In this document: in pieces, positions 33,340 through 42,900 of the stretch | Position numbering within the stretch: position 1 is the first letter of the stretch | Layout: the number at the start of each line of letters is the position of its first letter | NCBI RefSeq assembly: GCF_024171885.1 | Contig: NZ_JAMTCP010000003.1 | Coordinates: 140,619 to 204,618, forward strand | Direction: 5' to 3' | From: Streptoalloteichus tenebrarius | GTDB taxonomy: Bacteria; Actinomycetota; Actinomycetes; Mycobacteriales; Pseudonocardiaceae | DNA: 64,000 nucleotides | Notes under the pieces: model-generated | Database searches by the model: none | Seen by the model: the letters and a program-made list of their open reading frames with translations, nothing else | Told to the model about the DNA's origin: nothing | Position numbers and translations under genes: made by a program

Positions 33340-34458
33340 TCAGGGCGTGGGAGGAACGGGCCGGGCGTCGGCGGACTCCTCGGCGGTGGCGGGTGGGGCG
33401 GGGAAGAACCGGCGGGCCGCCAGGGCGGCGTACACCAGGGCAACCAGGACCGGGACCTCGATCAGCGGCCCCACGACGCCGGCCAGCGCCTGCCCGGAGG
33501 TCGCACCGAAGGTCGCGATCGCCACGGCGATGGCGAGTTCGAAGTTGTTGCCGGCGGCGGTGAAGGCGAGCGTGGTGGTGCGCTCGTAGCCGAGGCCGAC
33601 CAGCCGTCCCAGCGCGAACCCACCCGTCCACATGAGGGCGAAGTAGGCCAGCAGCGGCAGGGCGATCCGCACAACGTCCAGCGGGCGGCTGGTGATCTCC
33701 TCGCCCTGGAGGGCGAAGAGGACCACGATGGTGAACAGCAGCCCGTACAGCGCGGCCGGGCCGATCCGGGGCAGGAAGCGGCTCTCGTACCAGTCCCTCC
33801 CCCGGCGCTCGCCGAGGCGGCGGGTCAGGTAGCCGGCGACCAGCGGGACGCCGAGGAAGACCAGCACCGACTTCGCGATGCCGAGCGCGGAGACGTGGAG
33901 GTCCGCGGTGGGCAGGCCGAGCCACGACGGCAGGGCCGAGAGATAGAACCAGCCGAGGCCGGCGAACGCGACGACCTGGAACACCGAGTTCAACGCCACC
34001 AGCACGGCGGCGGCCTCCCGGTCCCCGCACGCCAGGTCGTTCCAGACGATCACCATCGCGATGCAGCGGGCCAGCCCGACGATGATCAGGCCGGTGCGGT
34101 ACGCGGGCAGGTCCGGCAGCGTCAACCAGGCCAGGGCGAACATCAACGCCGGCCCCACCACCCAGTTGAGCGCCAACGACGACACCAGCAGGCGCCGGTC
34201 GGAGGTGACCGCGTCGAGCCGGTCGTAGCGGACCTTGGCCAACACCGGGTACATCATCACCAGCAGGCCCAGCGCGATGGGCAGGGAGATGCCGTCCACC
34301 TCCACCGCCGACAGCGCCCCGCCGAGGCCGGGGACCCAGCGGCCCGCCGCCAGGCCGGCCAGCATCGCCAGCCCGATCCACACCGGCAACAACCGGTCCA
34401 GAGTGGAGAGCCGGGCCACCACGGGTTCGACGGCGGCCGCGTCGCGGGGCGCGCTCAT
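33340..34458 (-). CDS. acr3: ACR3-family arsenite efflux transporter
   Basis: A 372-aa, ten-helix ACR3 (arsB-type) arsenite permease. LLVMMYPVLAKVRYDRL, LIIVGLARCIAMVIVWNDLA (containing the conserved Cys) and FTAAGNNFELAIAVAIATFG are diagnostic. ATG 34458 overlaps the arsR stop (ATGA), showing coupling. It exports arsenite made by ArsC. Confidence 0.96.
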   Translation of the reverse strand: MSAPRDAAAVEPVVARLSTLDRLLPVWIGLAMLAGLAAGRWVPGLGGALSAVEVDGISLPIALGLLVMMYPVLAKVRYDRLDAVTSDRRLLVSSLALNWVVGPALMFALAWLTLPDLPAYRTGLIIVGLARCIAMVIVWNDLACGDREAAAVLVALNSVFQVVAFAGLGWFYLSALPSWLGLPTADLHVSALGIAKSVLVFLGVPLVAGYLTRRLGERRGRDWYESRFLPRIGPAALYGLLFTIVVLFALQGEEITSRPLDVVRIALPLLAYFALMWTGGFALGRLVGLGYERTTTLAFTAAGNNFELAIAVAIATFGATSGQALAGVVGPLIEVPVLVALVYAALAARRFFPAPPATAEESADARPVPPTP

Positions 34459-34841
34459 GCGCCCGCTCCCGCGACCGTCGCCGGGCGCAGGGCCTCCGCG
34501 AGCGCGGCCAACGCCTCGGGGATCGCCCGGTAGTAGACCCACGTGCCGCGCCGCTCGCCCGTGACCAGCCCGGCCTCCCTGAGCACCTTCAGGTGGTGGG
34601 AGATCGTGGGGCCGGTCAGGTCGAACGCTCCCGACAGCTCGCACACGCAGACCTCGCCGCCGTCATGGGAGGCGATGAGGGACAGCAGGCGCACCCGCAC
34701 CGGGTCGCCCAACGCCTTGAACACGCGCGCCAGTTCGGCCGCCTGAGCCTCGGTCACCGGCTGTTCCCGGAGCACCGCCGGCTCACATCCCGCTCCGACC
34801 TCCGCCGCGCCACCGGCCGCGACCACCCGCTGATTCGACAT
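34455..34841 (-). CDS. arsR: ArsR-family metalloregulatory repressor
   Basis: A 128-aa winged-helix repressor. LARVFKALGDPVRVRLLSLI, GEVCVCELSGAFDLTGPTIS (the CVCEL arsenic site) and HHLKVLREAGLVTGERRGTW are the canonical ArsR elements. An extra Cys (GCEPAVL) near the N-terminus may complete a three-Cys arsenite site. A palindrome three bases upstream of its ATG is the probable operator, so the operon should be induced by arsenite. Confidence 0.95.
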   Translation of the reverse strand: MSNQRVVAAGGAAEVGAGCEPAVLREQPVTEAQAAELARVFKALGDPVRVRLLSLIASHDGGEVCVCELSGAFDLTGPTISHHLKVLREAGLVTGERRGTWVYYRAIPEALAALAEALRPATVAGAGA

Positions 34842-34843
34842 GC

Positions 34844-34859
34844 GTCTATCTTGATAGAC
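34844..34859. promoter_or_regulatory. ArsR operator palindrome
   Basis: GTCTATCTTGATAGAC is a perfect 16-base palindrome immediately before the arsR start codon. Its ATC/GAT core resembles known ArsR/SmtB operators. Location at the transcript start fits autorepression. Confidence 0.75.
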
Positions 34860-35159
34860 ATCGAATCAGTGGCGCAAGTCCGCCCGGAGGGGCCGGGGCG
34901 CCCATGCATCGAGATCGTTCGTCCAATGTGGACATCGATCGCGGATCGTCGTGCCGCTGAGCTGGTGAAGAAGCTCAGGGATCGAGACGTCCGTGACGCC
35001 CGAAACCCGCCTCGGGAAGCCACCGCCGGCTGCTGACGGCGGGGCACGGAGCTGGCACACTCGGCGCCACGGTGTTCCGCTCCACGCCGCCTACCGCGAC
35101 GCCACGTTGTCGAAGACCACGCGAAGACCACGCGAGGAGCACCGCGAGGACGTCACCGC
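34860..35159. other. Intergenic, no gene supported
   Basis: Three hundred bases between the arsR operator and the acetyltransferase start. AT content is locally higher near 34900-34960. Short frames here lack recognisable domains or ribosome sites. GAGGAGCACCGCGAGGACGTC before 35160 may supply the ribosome site of the next gene. Confidence 0.4.
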
Positions 35160-35617
35160 ATGACCAGCATCGAACTCCGCCCGGCGACACCAGCCGACGC
35201 CGAACTCTGCTACCAGGTGCACCACGCCGCCATGCGCGTCTACGTCGACGCGATCTGGGCTGGGACGACGGCGAGCAACGCGCCTACCACCAACGCGACT
35301 TCGACCCCGCCCGAACGCGCATCGTCACGGTGGACGGCCACGAGGCCGGGGTGCTGATCGTGGAGTACCAGCAGGACGAGATCTGTCTGGGGCGCGTCGA
35401 ACCGCACCCGGACTTCCAGAACCGGGGCGTCGGCGGCCACCTCATCCGGCAACTCCTCGACGAAGGCGCCACCCGTCGCCAACCCCTGATCCTCGACGTG
35501 CTGACCGTCAACCCGCGCGTGTACCAGCTCTACCGACGGCTCGGCTTCCACGAGGTCTTCCGTCACGGGGAGAACAACGTCAGGATCCGGATGAGGGCCG
35601 AACCGCCCCTCGCCTGA
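35160..35617 (+). pseudogene. GNAT acetyltransferase with one-base frameshift
   Basis: The N-terminal part (MTSIELRPATPADAELCYQV, then HHAAMRVYVDAIW) and the rest (GWDDGEQRAYHQRDF, VEPHPDFQNRGVGGHLIRQL, VYQLYRRLGFHE) together form a complete GNAT enzyme of about 152 residues with the acetyl-CoA motif NRGVGGHL. They lie in different frames: one G is missing in the run at about 35258-35262. Restoring it gives one open gene. This may be a recent mutation or a sequence error. Confidence 0.75.
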
Positions 35618-35753
35618 CCTGAACCGGCCAATCCCCACGCCGTCCTCGCGCTCGGTTCAGCCGTTCGGACGTGTTCCGCCTGATCGACCTCGGTCAGGGT
35701 GGTGAGCCTCCGGAGTGCTTCAGCCGGGGGCGTCACGAACCGCGGGGGGCGGC

Positions 35754-38700
35754 ATGGCTTCTGAAGCGACTTCGACCGGCGGGCGCGACGCGACACCGGA
35801 CGCGACAACCGACTCGACGACGGACGCGAGGGCCGAGGCGACAACCAGCACGACAACCGAGGCGACAACCAGCACGAGAACCGACGCGACGCCCGGCACG
35901 ACCAGCGCCCACGAGTCGGTCACCGGGTTCGTCCCACCCCGGGTCGACGAGCGGGTGATGAGCGCGGGCACGACCGTGCGGTTCGCGTTGCTGGTGGCGC
36001 TCCTGCTGGTGACCAGCGGCGGGTGGATGTTGTCGGTCACCAGGGGGCTCTCCGGGTCGGGAGCCTGGGGCTGCTCGCTCGCCGCCGGCATCGACCCCCT
36101 CAACGGGTCGGATCTGGCCGTCGCCTTCCGCACCGGGGCCCAACGGGCCGCCTACGACGCCTGCCTGGCCCGGTACCAGCGGCTGCCGCCGGAGTGGGTG
36201 ATCGTCGTGTGGCCGGCCCTCGTCCTGGTCACGGCCGGCGGCCTGTTCTGGGCGCTACCCCGGTGGAGGTCGCGGCGCGGCCGGGTCGTGCCGCTGGAGA
36301 AGGTCGACCGGGATGGCGAGGTCCGCGACGCGGTGGAGGAGCTGGCGACGAGGATCGGGCTCAAGCAGACGCCCCGCGTCGTCGTCGACCCGCTGGCGAC
36401 CTCGGCCAGCGCGGTGGTGTTCGGCAGCAACAGCCGGCCCACGGTGTGCCTGCACGGCGGTCTCCTCCTGCGCAGGGCGGCCGACCCCGACGGCTTCCGG
36501 GCGGTGGTTTTGCACGAACTCGCCCACATCCGCAACGGCGACATCACGGTCACCTACGCCACCATCGCGATCTGGCGGGTGTTCCTCGCCATGGTCCTTC
36601 TCCCCTACCTGGCCTGGTACGCCCGCCAGTTCGCCAGAGGGTTCGAGTCGCCGTTCTGGCCCAGCTACGCGCCCACCGTGACGTGGAACTTCGCGGTGGC
36701 GATGTTCCTGGTCGTCCTCATGTACCTGGCGCGGTCGGACGTGTTGCGCAGCCGGGAGATCTACGCCGACCTCGCGGCGGTGCGCTGCGGCGCGAACCCC
36801 CGCAGTTGGGCCGCGCCCGCGCCGGGGGCGCCGCCGGGCGGGCTGAGGCGCACGCTCGCGGCCTTCGCCGAGTTGTGGCGCAGCCACCCCCGCTGGGACC
36901 TGCGTCGGGCGTCGCTCACCGATCCCGCGCCCCTGTTCAGCGTGCCGGCCCTGCCGATGTTCCTGACCGGCGCCGCCATCACGATGATCATCGCCGAGGT
37001 GACGGGCTACCTGAAGCAGTACGACCTCGGGTACTACGGCATGGCGGGGTCGTGGGAGGCGCAGGCGGTCCAGTTGTTCGCCCCGCCCGCGCTCGTCGTC
37101 GGGGTGGCCGGGGTCGCCCTGTGGCGGGCGGTGGCCTACGCCGTGCTCACCTCGGGCCGGGCGCCGTCGGGGGTGCGGGCCGGCCTGTGGCTGGGCCTCG
37201 GCATGGCCGTCACCGAGCTGGGCATGCGCGAGGCCACGATCTACCAGTGGGTGCCGTCCCGGATGGAGGCGCTCGGGCTCGTCGTGCTCGTGGCCGTCGT
37301 GATCACCTGGTGGATCGGGCAGTGCGCCCAGTTGTGGGTCAGGACGTGGCGCGGGCGGACCATCGGCCCGTGGATGCGAATGACCCTGGCAGCGGCGGTC
37401 CTCGCGCTGGCGTCCTGGTTCGTGTGGTGGCAGTTCCAGGGCACGCTGCTCCTGGCCGGAGTGCGGCTCGCTCCCGACGAACTGCGTCGCGTGCTGACAC
37501 AGGAATACCCGGCGGTCGCGGCGGATCACCCGCTCATGACGTGGGCCGTCAACGTCGCGCTGTCGACGTTGAGCATCACGCGCCGCTGGCCCCTGTTCCT
37601 CGCCGCGATCACCGCCCTGTGGGTCGTGCCGCTGCTGGCCTGGGTGCTGCGTCCGAGAACGACCAACACCACGAGTTGGGTGAGCACCGCCCTGTCGGAC
37701 AGCGACGACGCGGAGCCGCCCGCGGAACCGTTGCCCACGCTCCGCCGCGTGCTGCTCCCCGGGTTGCTCGGTGGAGTGCTCTGCTGGGCCGTCGTGGCGG
37801 GCGTGCATACGTACATGCACGGCTGGCCCGCGAACCAGCGAAACGCCCTGTACCTGCACATCTACCTCATGTGGGCGCTGCTGGCGATGGCGGCCTCGGC
37901 CGCGGTGGCCGCCGCCGTGGCGAGCGTTTTGGCGCGCCACTACAGGCTGCTCGTCGCACTGATCGCGGGGCATGTCGCCACACTGGTGGGCTTCGCGGGG
38001 TTCTTCGCGCTCGCTTCGTTCGACGGTTGCGTGCAGCCCCTGAGCACCCTCTTCCCCGAGTGCGCCTGGCGTCCGGGCCTGACGTGGTCGATGTCCAGCC
38101 CCTACCTCGCCCTCACGCTCGTCGCGAGCACCGTCGTCGCCATCGCCGCCGCAGCGGTGGTGTCCATGGCGCGCAGGGTGTGGAGCACGACGGCCCTACC
38201 CCTCCCCCGCCCTCCGGCGCAGATCCGCAGGACGACCGCCCGTCGCGTCTGCGTGGCTCTGACGTGCGCCGTCGCCGTCGCCCTCACCGCGACGCTGGCC
38301 ATCGACTGGGACCCGCGGAGAGCGCCCTGGTGGTCCGGCGAAGCGTCGCCGGACAGCGACGAGGACGCCGCAGGAGCCCCCGATGCCGCCGAAGCCTGGG
38401 AACGGCTCGCGCGGTCGACGAACCCCTTCGAGGAGAAGGCGCCGTCCGAGCTGACCAGGACGATGCAGATGGCGGCGTGGCGTGACTACGGCGGTGAGGA
38501 GTTGTTGGGCCGCTTCGGCCACCACTGGGGCCGCCTCACCGAGGCCCTGCCCAAGCCGGCGACGTGGGCACAGCCCGGCCACGTCGACCTGTCCGGCGTC
38601 CGTCCTGTCTGCGCCGACATCGGGCAGACCGCGCGGGAAGCCCGGCGCTACTTCCGCATCCCCGACTCCGAAGGCCAACAACACTGGCAGTGGCTGATCG

Positions 38701-38858
38701 CGCGGGCGGAAGTAGGCAGCAGGAGCTGCGAGACGGCCGTCGCGCGCCAGGATCGGGCGCTGTTCCTCCAGTCGATCAAGACACTCACGCAGGCCGCGGA
38801 CTCCGGCCTCGAAGCGTACAAACGGGTGGAGGCCGTGTCCCGGCGTCCCTCCTCTTAG
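35754..38858 (+). CDS. Large multi-helix M48-type metalloprotease
   Basis: A protein of about 1034 aa. After an Ala/Thr/Asp-rich cytoplasmic start (TTDARAEATTSTTTEATTST), it has a membrane helix pair and then the peptidase with HELAHIRNGDITV (HExxH at about residue 253) and a downstream SREIYADLAAVRCG that supplies the third zinc ligand. At least ten further hydrophobic segments follow, then a soluble C-terminal domain of about 170 residues. Typical HtpX/STE24 M48 proteases are 300-450 aa, so the long membrane and C-terminal extension is unusual. Probable role: membrane protein quality control or signalling; unproven. Confidence 0.85.
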   Translation: MASEATSTGGRDATPDATTDSTTDARAEATTSTTTEATTSTRTDATPGTTSAHESVTGFVPPRVDERVMSAGTTVRFALLVALLLVTSGGWMLSVTRGLSGSGAWGCSLAAGIDPLNGSDLAVAFRTGAQRAAYDACLARYQRLPPEWVIVVWPALVLVTAGGLFWALPRWRSRRGRVVPLEKVDRDGEVRDAVEELATRIGLKQTPRVVVDPLATSASAVVFGSNSRPTVCLHGGLLLRRAADPDGFRAVVLHELAHIRNGDITVTYATIAIWRVFLAMVLLPYLAWYARQFARGFESPFWPSYAPTVTWNFAVAMFLVVLMYLARSDVLRSREIYADLAAVRCGANPRSWAAPAPGAPPGGLRRTLAAFAELWRSHPRWDLRRASLTDPAPLFSVPALPMFLTGAAITMIIAEVTGYLKQYDLGYYGMAGSWEAQAVQLFAPPALVVGVAGVALWRAVAYAVLTSGRAPSGVRAGLWLGLGMAVTELGMREATIYQWVPSRMEALGLVVLVAVVITWWIGQCAQLWVRTWRGRTIGPWMRMTLAAAVLALASWFVWWQFQGTLLLAGVRLAPDELRRVLTQEYPAVAADHPLMTWAVNVALSTLSITRRWPLFLAAITALWVVPLLAWVLRPRTTNTTSWVSTALSDSDDAEPPAEPLPTLRRVLLPGLLGGVLCWAVVAGVHTYMHGWPANQRNALYLHIYLMWALLAMAASAAVAAAVASVLARHYRLLVALIAGHVATLVGFAGFFALASFDGCVQPLSTLFPECAWRPGLTWSMSSPYLALTLVASTVVAIAAAAVVSMARRVWSTTALPLPRPPAQIRRTTARRVCVALTCAVAVALTATLAIDWDPRRAPWWSGEASPDSDEDAAGAPDAAEAWERLARSTNPFEEKAPSELTRTMQMAAWRDYGGEELLGRFGHHWGRLTEALPKPATWAQPGHVDLSGVRPVCADIGQTAREARRYFRIPDSEGQQHWQWLIARAEVGSRSCETAVARQDRALFLQSIKTLTQAADSGLEAYKRVEAVSRRPSS

Positions 38859-39114
38859 GACAGTGACCACGCCACTCCTCGGCCGATCTCGCGCGGGGAA
38901 GTGCGCCCTGCCTCGGCGCATCCGGCATTGAGGAAAGGCGGACCGTCCCATCTGGTCCGCTTGTCGCGCCACCGCTCCACCACGCCACCGCTTCACCACA
39001 TCACAGCTTCACCACGTCACAGCGCCTCCGCACCACACCACACCTCGGCACCACCGCGACGCCGTGGACGAGGGCTGCTGATAGCGTGGCCCGGCGACGA
39101 CGTTGGGGGACGAC

Positions 39115-39944
39115 ATGGCGCGGATCCTGCTGGCATCACTGCCATTCGCCGGGCACGTCGGCGCGATGACGGCGGTGACCGAGGAGTTGGCGCGACGCGG
39201 TCACGAGGTCGTGGCGCACATCGGAGCCAAGTACCAGCGACGGTTCGTCGCCGCCGGAGCGACCTGGCTGCCCTGGACCCGTGCCACCGACTTCGACGAC
39301 AGCGACCTCGCGGCCACCTTCCCCCGCGTCGGGAACGGCAAGGGGGTCCGGGGCGGCAGGGCCAACATCGAGGACGTGTTGGTGGGAACCGGCGCCGGGC
39401 AGGCCGCCGACGTCCTCGACGAGGCGCGACGGGAGCCGTTCGACCTGATCGTGACCGACCACCTGGCGTTCGGCGGGGCGCTCGCCGCCAAGGTCCTCGG
39501 CGCGCCGTGGGCCTCGGTCGCGGTGGCCCCGTTGACGATGACCAGCCGGGACCTGCCGCCGCCGGGGATTCCGCTGCCGCCGGCGAGGGGCCGGCTCGGG
39601 CGGACGCGCGACGCGGTGCTCCCCGCGCCGGGGTGCCCCTGGTCGTGGCGGCCGGCTCGCTGGACAAGCCGGAGGTGGCCCGCCGGGTCGCCTGGTCCGG
39701 AGCGGGGGTGAACCTGCGCACCGGGCGGCCGAGCCCCCGTGCCGTGCGGGACGCCGTGGAGCAGGTGCTGAGCCAGCCGCGCCACCGGCAGCGGGCACGG
39801 GAGCTGGGTCGGCTCCTCGACGAGGCCGGCGGGGCCGACCGGGCCGCCACCCTGCTGGAAGGGCTCCTCACGCCCGGTTCGTCGGCCAGACCGGACCAGG
39901 CGGCCAGACCGGACCAGGCGACGCCCTCCGGCACGGGTCAGTGA
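39115..39944 (+). pseudogene. UGT-type glycosyltransferase with internal deletion
   Basis: The first 165 residues (ARILLASLPFAGHVGAMTAV, then DLIVTDHLAFGGALAAKVLG) are the N-terminal half of a GT1 macrolide-type glycosyltransferase. The frame then breaks near 39630 and continues as GVPLVVAAGSLDKPEVARRV and GAGVNLRTGRPSPRAVRDAV, the end of the nucleotide-binding half. About 120 residues including the HGGxGT donor-binding motif are missing. It is inactive as read. Twin PDQA repeats occur at the C-terminus. Confidence 0.8.
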
Positions 39945-39983
39945 CCCGGGACCGCGACTTCCCGCAGGGGTGACCGGGCCTGG

Positions 39984-40628
39984 CTACCCGCTCACGGGCA
40001 CACCGGACGACTGATGGGCCAGGCGTTCGGCCGCCTCGCGGGCAGCCGCCACGAACTCCCGCATCAGGCCGTGGTCCTTCACGCCACGACGGGACTCGAC
40101 ACCGCTGGACACGTCCACACCCCAGGGCCTGGCGCGCTCGATGGCCGCTCCCACGTTGCGCGGCGACAGACCGCCCGCGAGCAGCCACCTGCCCTCTGGA
40201 CGTGCCGCGTCGAGTCGGCCGAGGTCCCACTGGTGGCCGGAGCCGGCGACCGGTGAGTCCAGCAACAGCATCTCCTCGCCGTAGGCGCCCACACGGACGT
40301 CGGTCTCGGCGGTGAGCGCCGTCGCCCGGATCAGCGTCGCTGGCAGATCGGACAACGCCTCGAACGCCGCGCGGGGGTAGTCGCCGTGCAACTGGATCGC
40401 GCCGATGCCCGAGGCGGTGGCGAGCTGGCGCACCCTGTCCGCGGTCATCTTCGCGAACACCCCGACGGTGAGCACGTGCGAGGGCACCTGCGCCACCAGC
40501 CGCCGGGCGGTGTCGAGGTCCACCTGCCGGACGCTCTCCCCGAACACGAACCCCACCGCGGAGGCTCCCGCGTCGACCGCCGCCGCGACGTCCGCGTCGG
40601 TGCGCAGCCCACACAACTTGACATACAT
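39984..40628 (-). CDS. trpF: Phosphoribosylanthranilate isomerase (TrpF-like)
   Basis: A 214-aa TIM-barrel protein with TrpF signatures: MYVKLCGLRTDADV (catalytic Cys), AVGFVFGESVRQV, IGAIQLHGDYP, LLAGGLSPRNVG and GVDVSSGVESRRG (phosphate loop). It interconverts phosphoribosylanthranilate and its carboxyphenylamino-deoxyribulose form in tryptophan synthesis. Most actinomycetes use the dual-function PriA instead, so a separate TrpF is notable. No other trp gene is adjacent. Start ATG 40628 matches the family start. Confidence 0.92.
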   Translation of the reverse strand: MYVKLCGLRTDADVAAAVDAGASAVGFVFGESVRQVDLDTARRLVAQVPSHVLTVGVFAKMTADRVRQLATASGIGAIQLHGDYPRAAFEALSDLPATLIRATALTAETDVRVGAYGEEMLLLDSPVAGSGHQWDLGRLDAARPEGRWLLAGGLSPRNVGAAIERARPWGVDVSSGVESRRGVKDHGLMREFVAAAREAAERLAHQSSGVPVSG

Positions 40629-40820
40629 GCCGGCGACGGTAGCGGGTCGGGCCACCAGACCTGGTGCTGTCCCGCATCAGCGTTCGCGCTTTTCGGACAC
40701 CGTGCTGCTTCCTCGTCCAATTGACACGTCGACCGAGTAGCTTGACCCGGGCGGCGGAACATGGTCGAGGCACTGGGGGTCGGGCATCGCCGCTGTCCGT
40801 CGTCCCGTGGAGAGGGCGAA

Positions 40821-41432
40821 GTGAGTGTCGAATTCCTCGTCACGACCCTGATCGTGGTCGTGACACCCGGTCCTGGGGTGATCTACACGATGGCTGCCGG
40901 GCTGTCTCGCGGAACCAGGGCGGGCGCCGTCGCGGCGTTCGGCTGCACGCTGGGCATCGTGCCGCACATGGCGGCGGCGATCACCGGCCTCGCCGCGCTG
41001 CTCCACACCAGCGCGGTGGCGTTCCAGACCCTCAAGTATCTCGGCGTCGCCTACCTCGTCTACATGGCGTGGGGAGCGCTGCGCGACAAGGGAACGCTCA
41101 CGGTGGAGGAGGCCGGGAACGCGCCGCGCTCGGCCGCGAAGGTCATCGCCTCCGGGGTCCTGCTCAACATCCTGAACCCCAAGCTGACCATCTTCTTCTT
41201 CGCGTTCCTGCCGCAGTTCGTCAACACCGCGGAGCCGGACGCCTTCCCGGCGATGCTCGAACTGAGCGGCGTCTTCATGCTGGCGACGTTCCTCGTCTTC
41301 GTGCTGTACGGCTGGTTCGCCGCGAGCATCCGCGACTACGTCGCCACGCGCCCACGGGTGTTGGGCGTGATCCAGCGCGTCTTCGGCGTCGCCTTCCTCG
41401 GGCTCGCCGCCCGACTGGCGTTCGAGGGCTGA
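40821..41432 (+). CDS. LysE/RhtB-family amino acid exporter
   Basis: A 203-aa, six-helix exporter. FLVTTLIVVVTPGPGVIYTM is the family start with the TPGP motif, and AAGLSRGTRAGAVAAFGCTL and GVLLNILNPKLTIFFFAFLP (NPK motif) are conserved. It likely exports an amino acid or homoserine lactone-type metabolite. GTG 40821 has GGAGAGGG upstream. Confidence 0.93.
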   Translation: MSVEFLVTTLIVVVTPGPGVIYTMAAGLSRGTRAGAVAAFGCTLGIVPHMAAAITGLAALLHTSAVAFQTLKYLGVAYLVYMAWGALRDKGTLTVEEAGNAPRSAAKVIASGVLLNILNPKLTIFFFAFLPQFVNTAEPDAFPAMLELSGVFMLATFLVFVLYGWFAASIRDYVATRPRVLGVIQRVFGVAFLGLAARLAFEG

Positions 41433-41483
41433 CGCGGCACGAGGCCGCGTGTGGCGATCCGCACCCGATCACGAGAGGAAACC

Positions 41484-42176
41484 ATGCGCTTCCAGCACTC
41501 GACGGAGATCTGGAGCGAGTTCCCCGAGCTGGTGCCCGGGGTGCTCGTCGCCGACGGCGTCAACGCCGAGGTCTCCGTCCGCGACCGGCTTCCCCGGCTG
41601 CACCGGGTCGCGGAGGAGCGGCTGGCGACGGCCACCGAGGGAGAGCTGCCGGAGATCCAGGCCTGGCGTCGGGCGTTCTCCCGGATGAGCCTCAAGCCCA
41701 CGCAGTACCGGTGCGCCTCCGAGTCGCTGTTGCGGAGGTTCCGCAAGGAGCGCTCCCTGCCCGAGATCCACCCGCTGATCGACCTCTGCAACGCCGTCTC
41801 GTTGGCCTTCGCCATCCCGGTCGCGGTCTTCGACGTCACCGAGATCGCCGACCACGTCGAGGTCCGGCACGCCAGGGGCGACGAGACGTACCTGGCGTTC
41901 TCCGGTGAGACCGAGAACCCCGACCCGCGCGAGGTCGTCTTCGCCGACGCCGCGAACCGGGCCCACGCGCGGCGCTGGACGAACCGGCAGAGCCGGCTGT
42001 CCGCCGTCAGGGACACCACCAGCTCGGTGTTGATCGTCGCCGAGGCCCTGCATGAGGGCGCGGCGGAGGACGTCCCCCGGCTGCTGTCCACGGTCGCGGA
42101 CGAGCTGTCGTCCGTGTGGTCGGTCAGTGCGAAGACCGGGGTGCTGAGCCGGTCCGAGCCCCGCTTCGTCTTCTGA
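41484..42176 (+). CDS. B3/4 domain protein (free-standing tRNA-editing-like)
   Basis: A 230-aa protein resembling the B3/4 editing domain of phenylalanyl-tRNA synthetase: KPTQYRCASESLLRRFRKER, LIDLCNAVSLAFAIPVAVFD and NPDPREVVFADAANRAHARR. Stand-alone B3/4 proteins are thought to deacylate mischarged tRNA or bind related ligands. It sits 51 bases after the LysE-type gene and may be cotranscribed. GAGAGGAAA precedes ATG 41484. Confidence 0.88.
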   Translation: MRFQHSTEIWSEFPELVPGVLVADGVNAEVSVRDRLPRLHRVAEERLATATEGELPEIQAWRRAFSRMSLKPTQYRCASESLLRRFRKERSLPEIHPLIDLCNAVSLAFAIPVAVFDVTEIADHVEVRHARGDETYLAFSGETENPDPREVVFADAANRAHARRWTNRQSRLSAVRDTTSSVLIVAEALHEGAAEDVPRLLSTVADELSSVWSVSAKTGVLSRSEPRFVF

Positions 42177-42255
42177 GCACCGGCAGAACACGCGGCGACC
42201 TGTGTCGGCCGACGCGCGTGCTCCACGGCCGTGGGCGGTGGGGCACGCGCGTTCC

Positions 42256-42585
42256 TCAGTCGCACTCCCACGTGGCCTGGTAGGTGTCCACCAGCCCCTG
42301 GTGGATCTCCTCGTCCAGCCGCTGGAAGGTCTCGCCCTCCACGACGAGGTCGATCACGACGGACAACGCGGCCTCGTGCCACTCCCACATCTCCCCCGGC
42401 GCCTGGTAGGACACCAGGCACCGACGGACGGCGTGCAGGAACGCGAGCAACGCCCGCGCGTCCCCGCCCAGCACCGCATGAGCCAACGGACACAACCGGC
42501 CCACCTCGGCGGTCGCGCCGAGTTGGTCGACGAACCGGTGCACCGCGGCGAAGTAGCCACCCAGCACGACCCCAGCACGCGCCAT
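42256..42585 (-). CDS. Hypothetical helical protein
   Basis: A 109-aa protein (112 with an upstream GTG at 42594) with helical character: GYFAAVHRFVDQLGATAEVG, LLAFLHAVRRCLVSYQAPGE, WHEAALSVVIDLVVEGETF. No family is recognised. Composition and codon use match real genes. It converges with the B3/4 gene. Confidence 0.55.
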   Translation of the reverse strand: MARAGVVLGGYFAAVHRFVDQLGATAEVGRLCPLAHAVLGGDARALLAFLHAVRRCLVSYQAPGEMWEWHEAALSVVIDLVVEGETFQRLDEEIHQGLVDTYQATWECD

Positions 42586-42900
42586 GGGCGGCACCGTAGG
42601 CCATCACCACCCCGGACGGGCAGGTTTCACCCATGTGGGTCACCCGCTCGACGTCTCTTCGGCGAGACAGAAGCGCCGATCAGGTGGCACCTTCGCACCA
42701 CCGGACGAAAACAGACGGAACCGACATGTGTGACGAGGAGGACCAGGCGGACGCGGCCGAGCCCTGTCCACGGCGGTGTGGACAGGGCTGTGAGTCCCCC
42801 GCTTAACGGGAACGGACGTGCTGGTCAACGCGATGTTTGGGCCTGGGTGACCCTTGGTCGACTTGTCTCGCCAGTGGCCAGATCTTCTGGCCGGCCCAGG
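42586..42900. other. Intergenic with strong hairpin at 42760-42789
   Basis: AGCCCTGTCCAC (42760-42771) and GTGGACAGGGCT (42778-42789) are perfect 12-base arms with a six-base loop. The hairpin lies about 110 bases downstream of the GH128 stop on the minus strand and could terminate that gene. Nothing else is seen in the interval. Confidence 0.5.
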
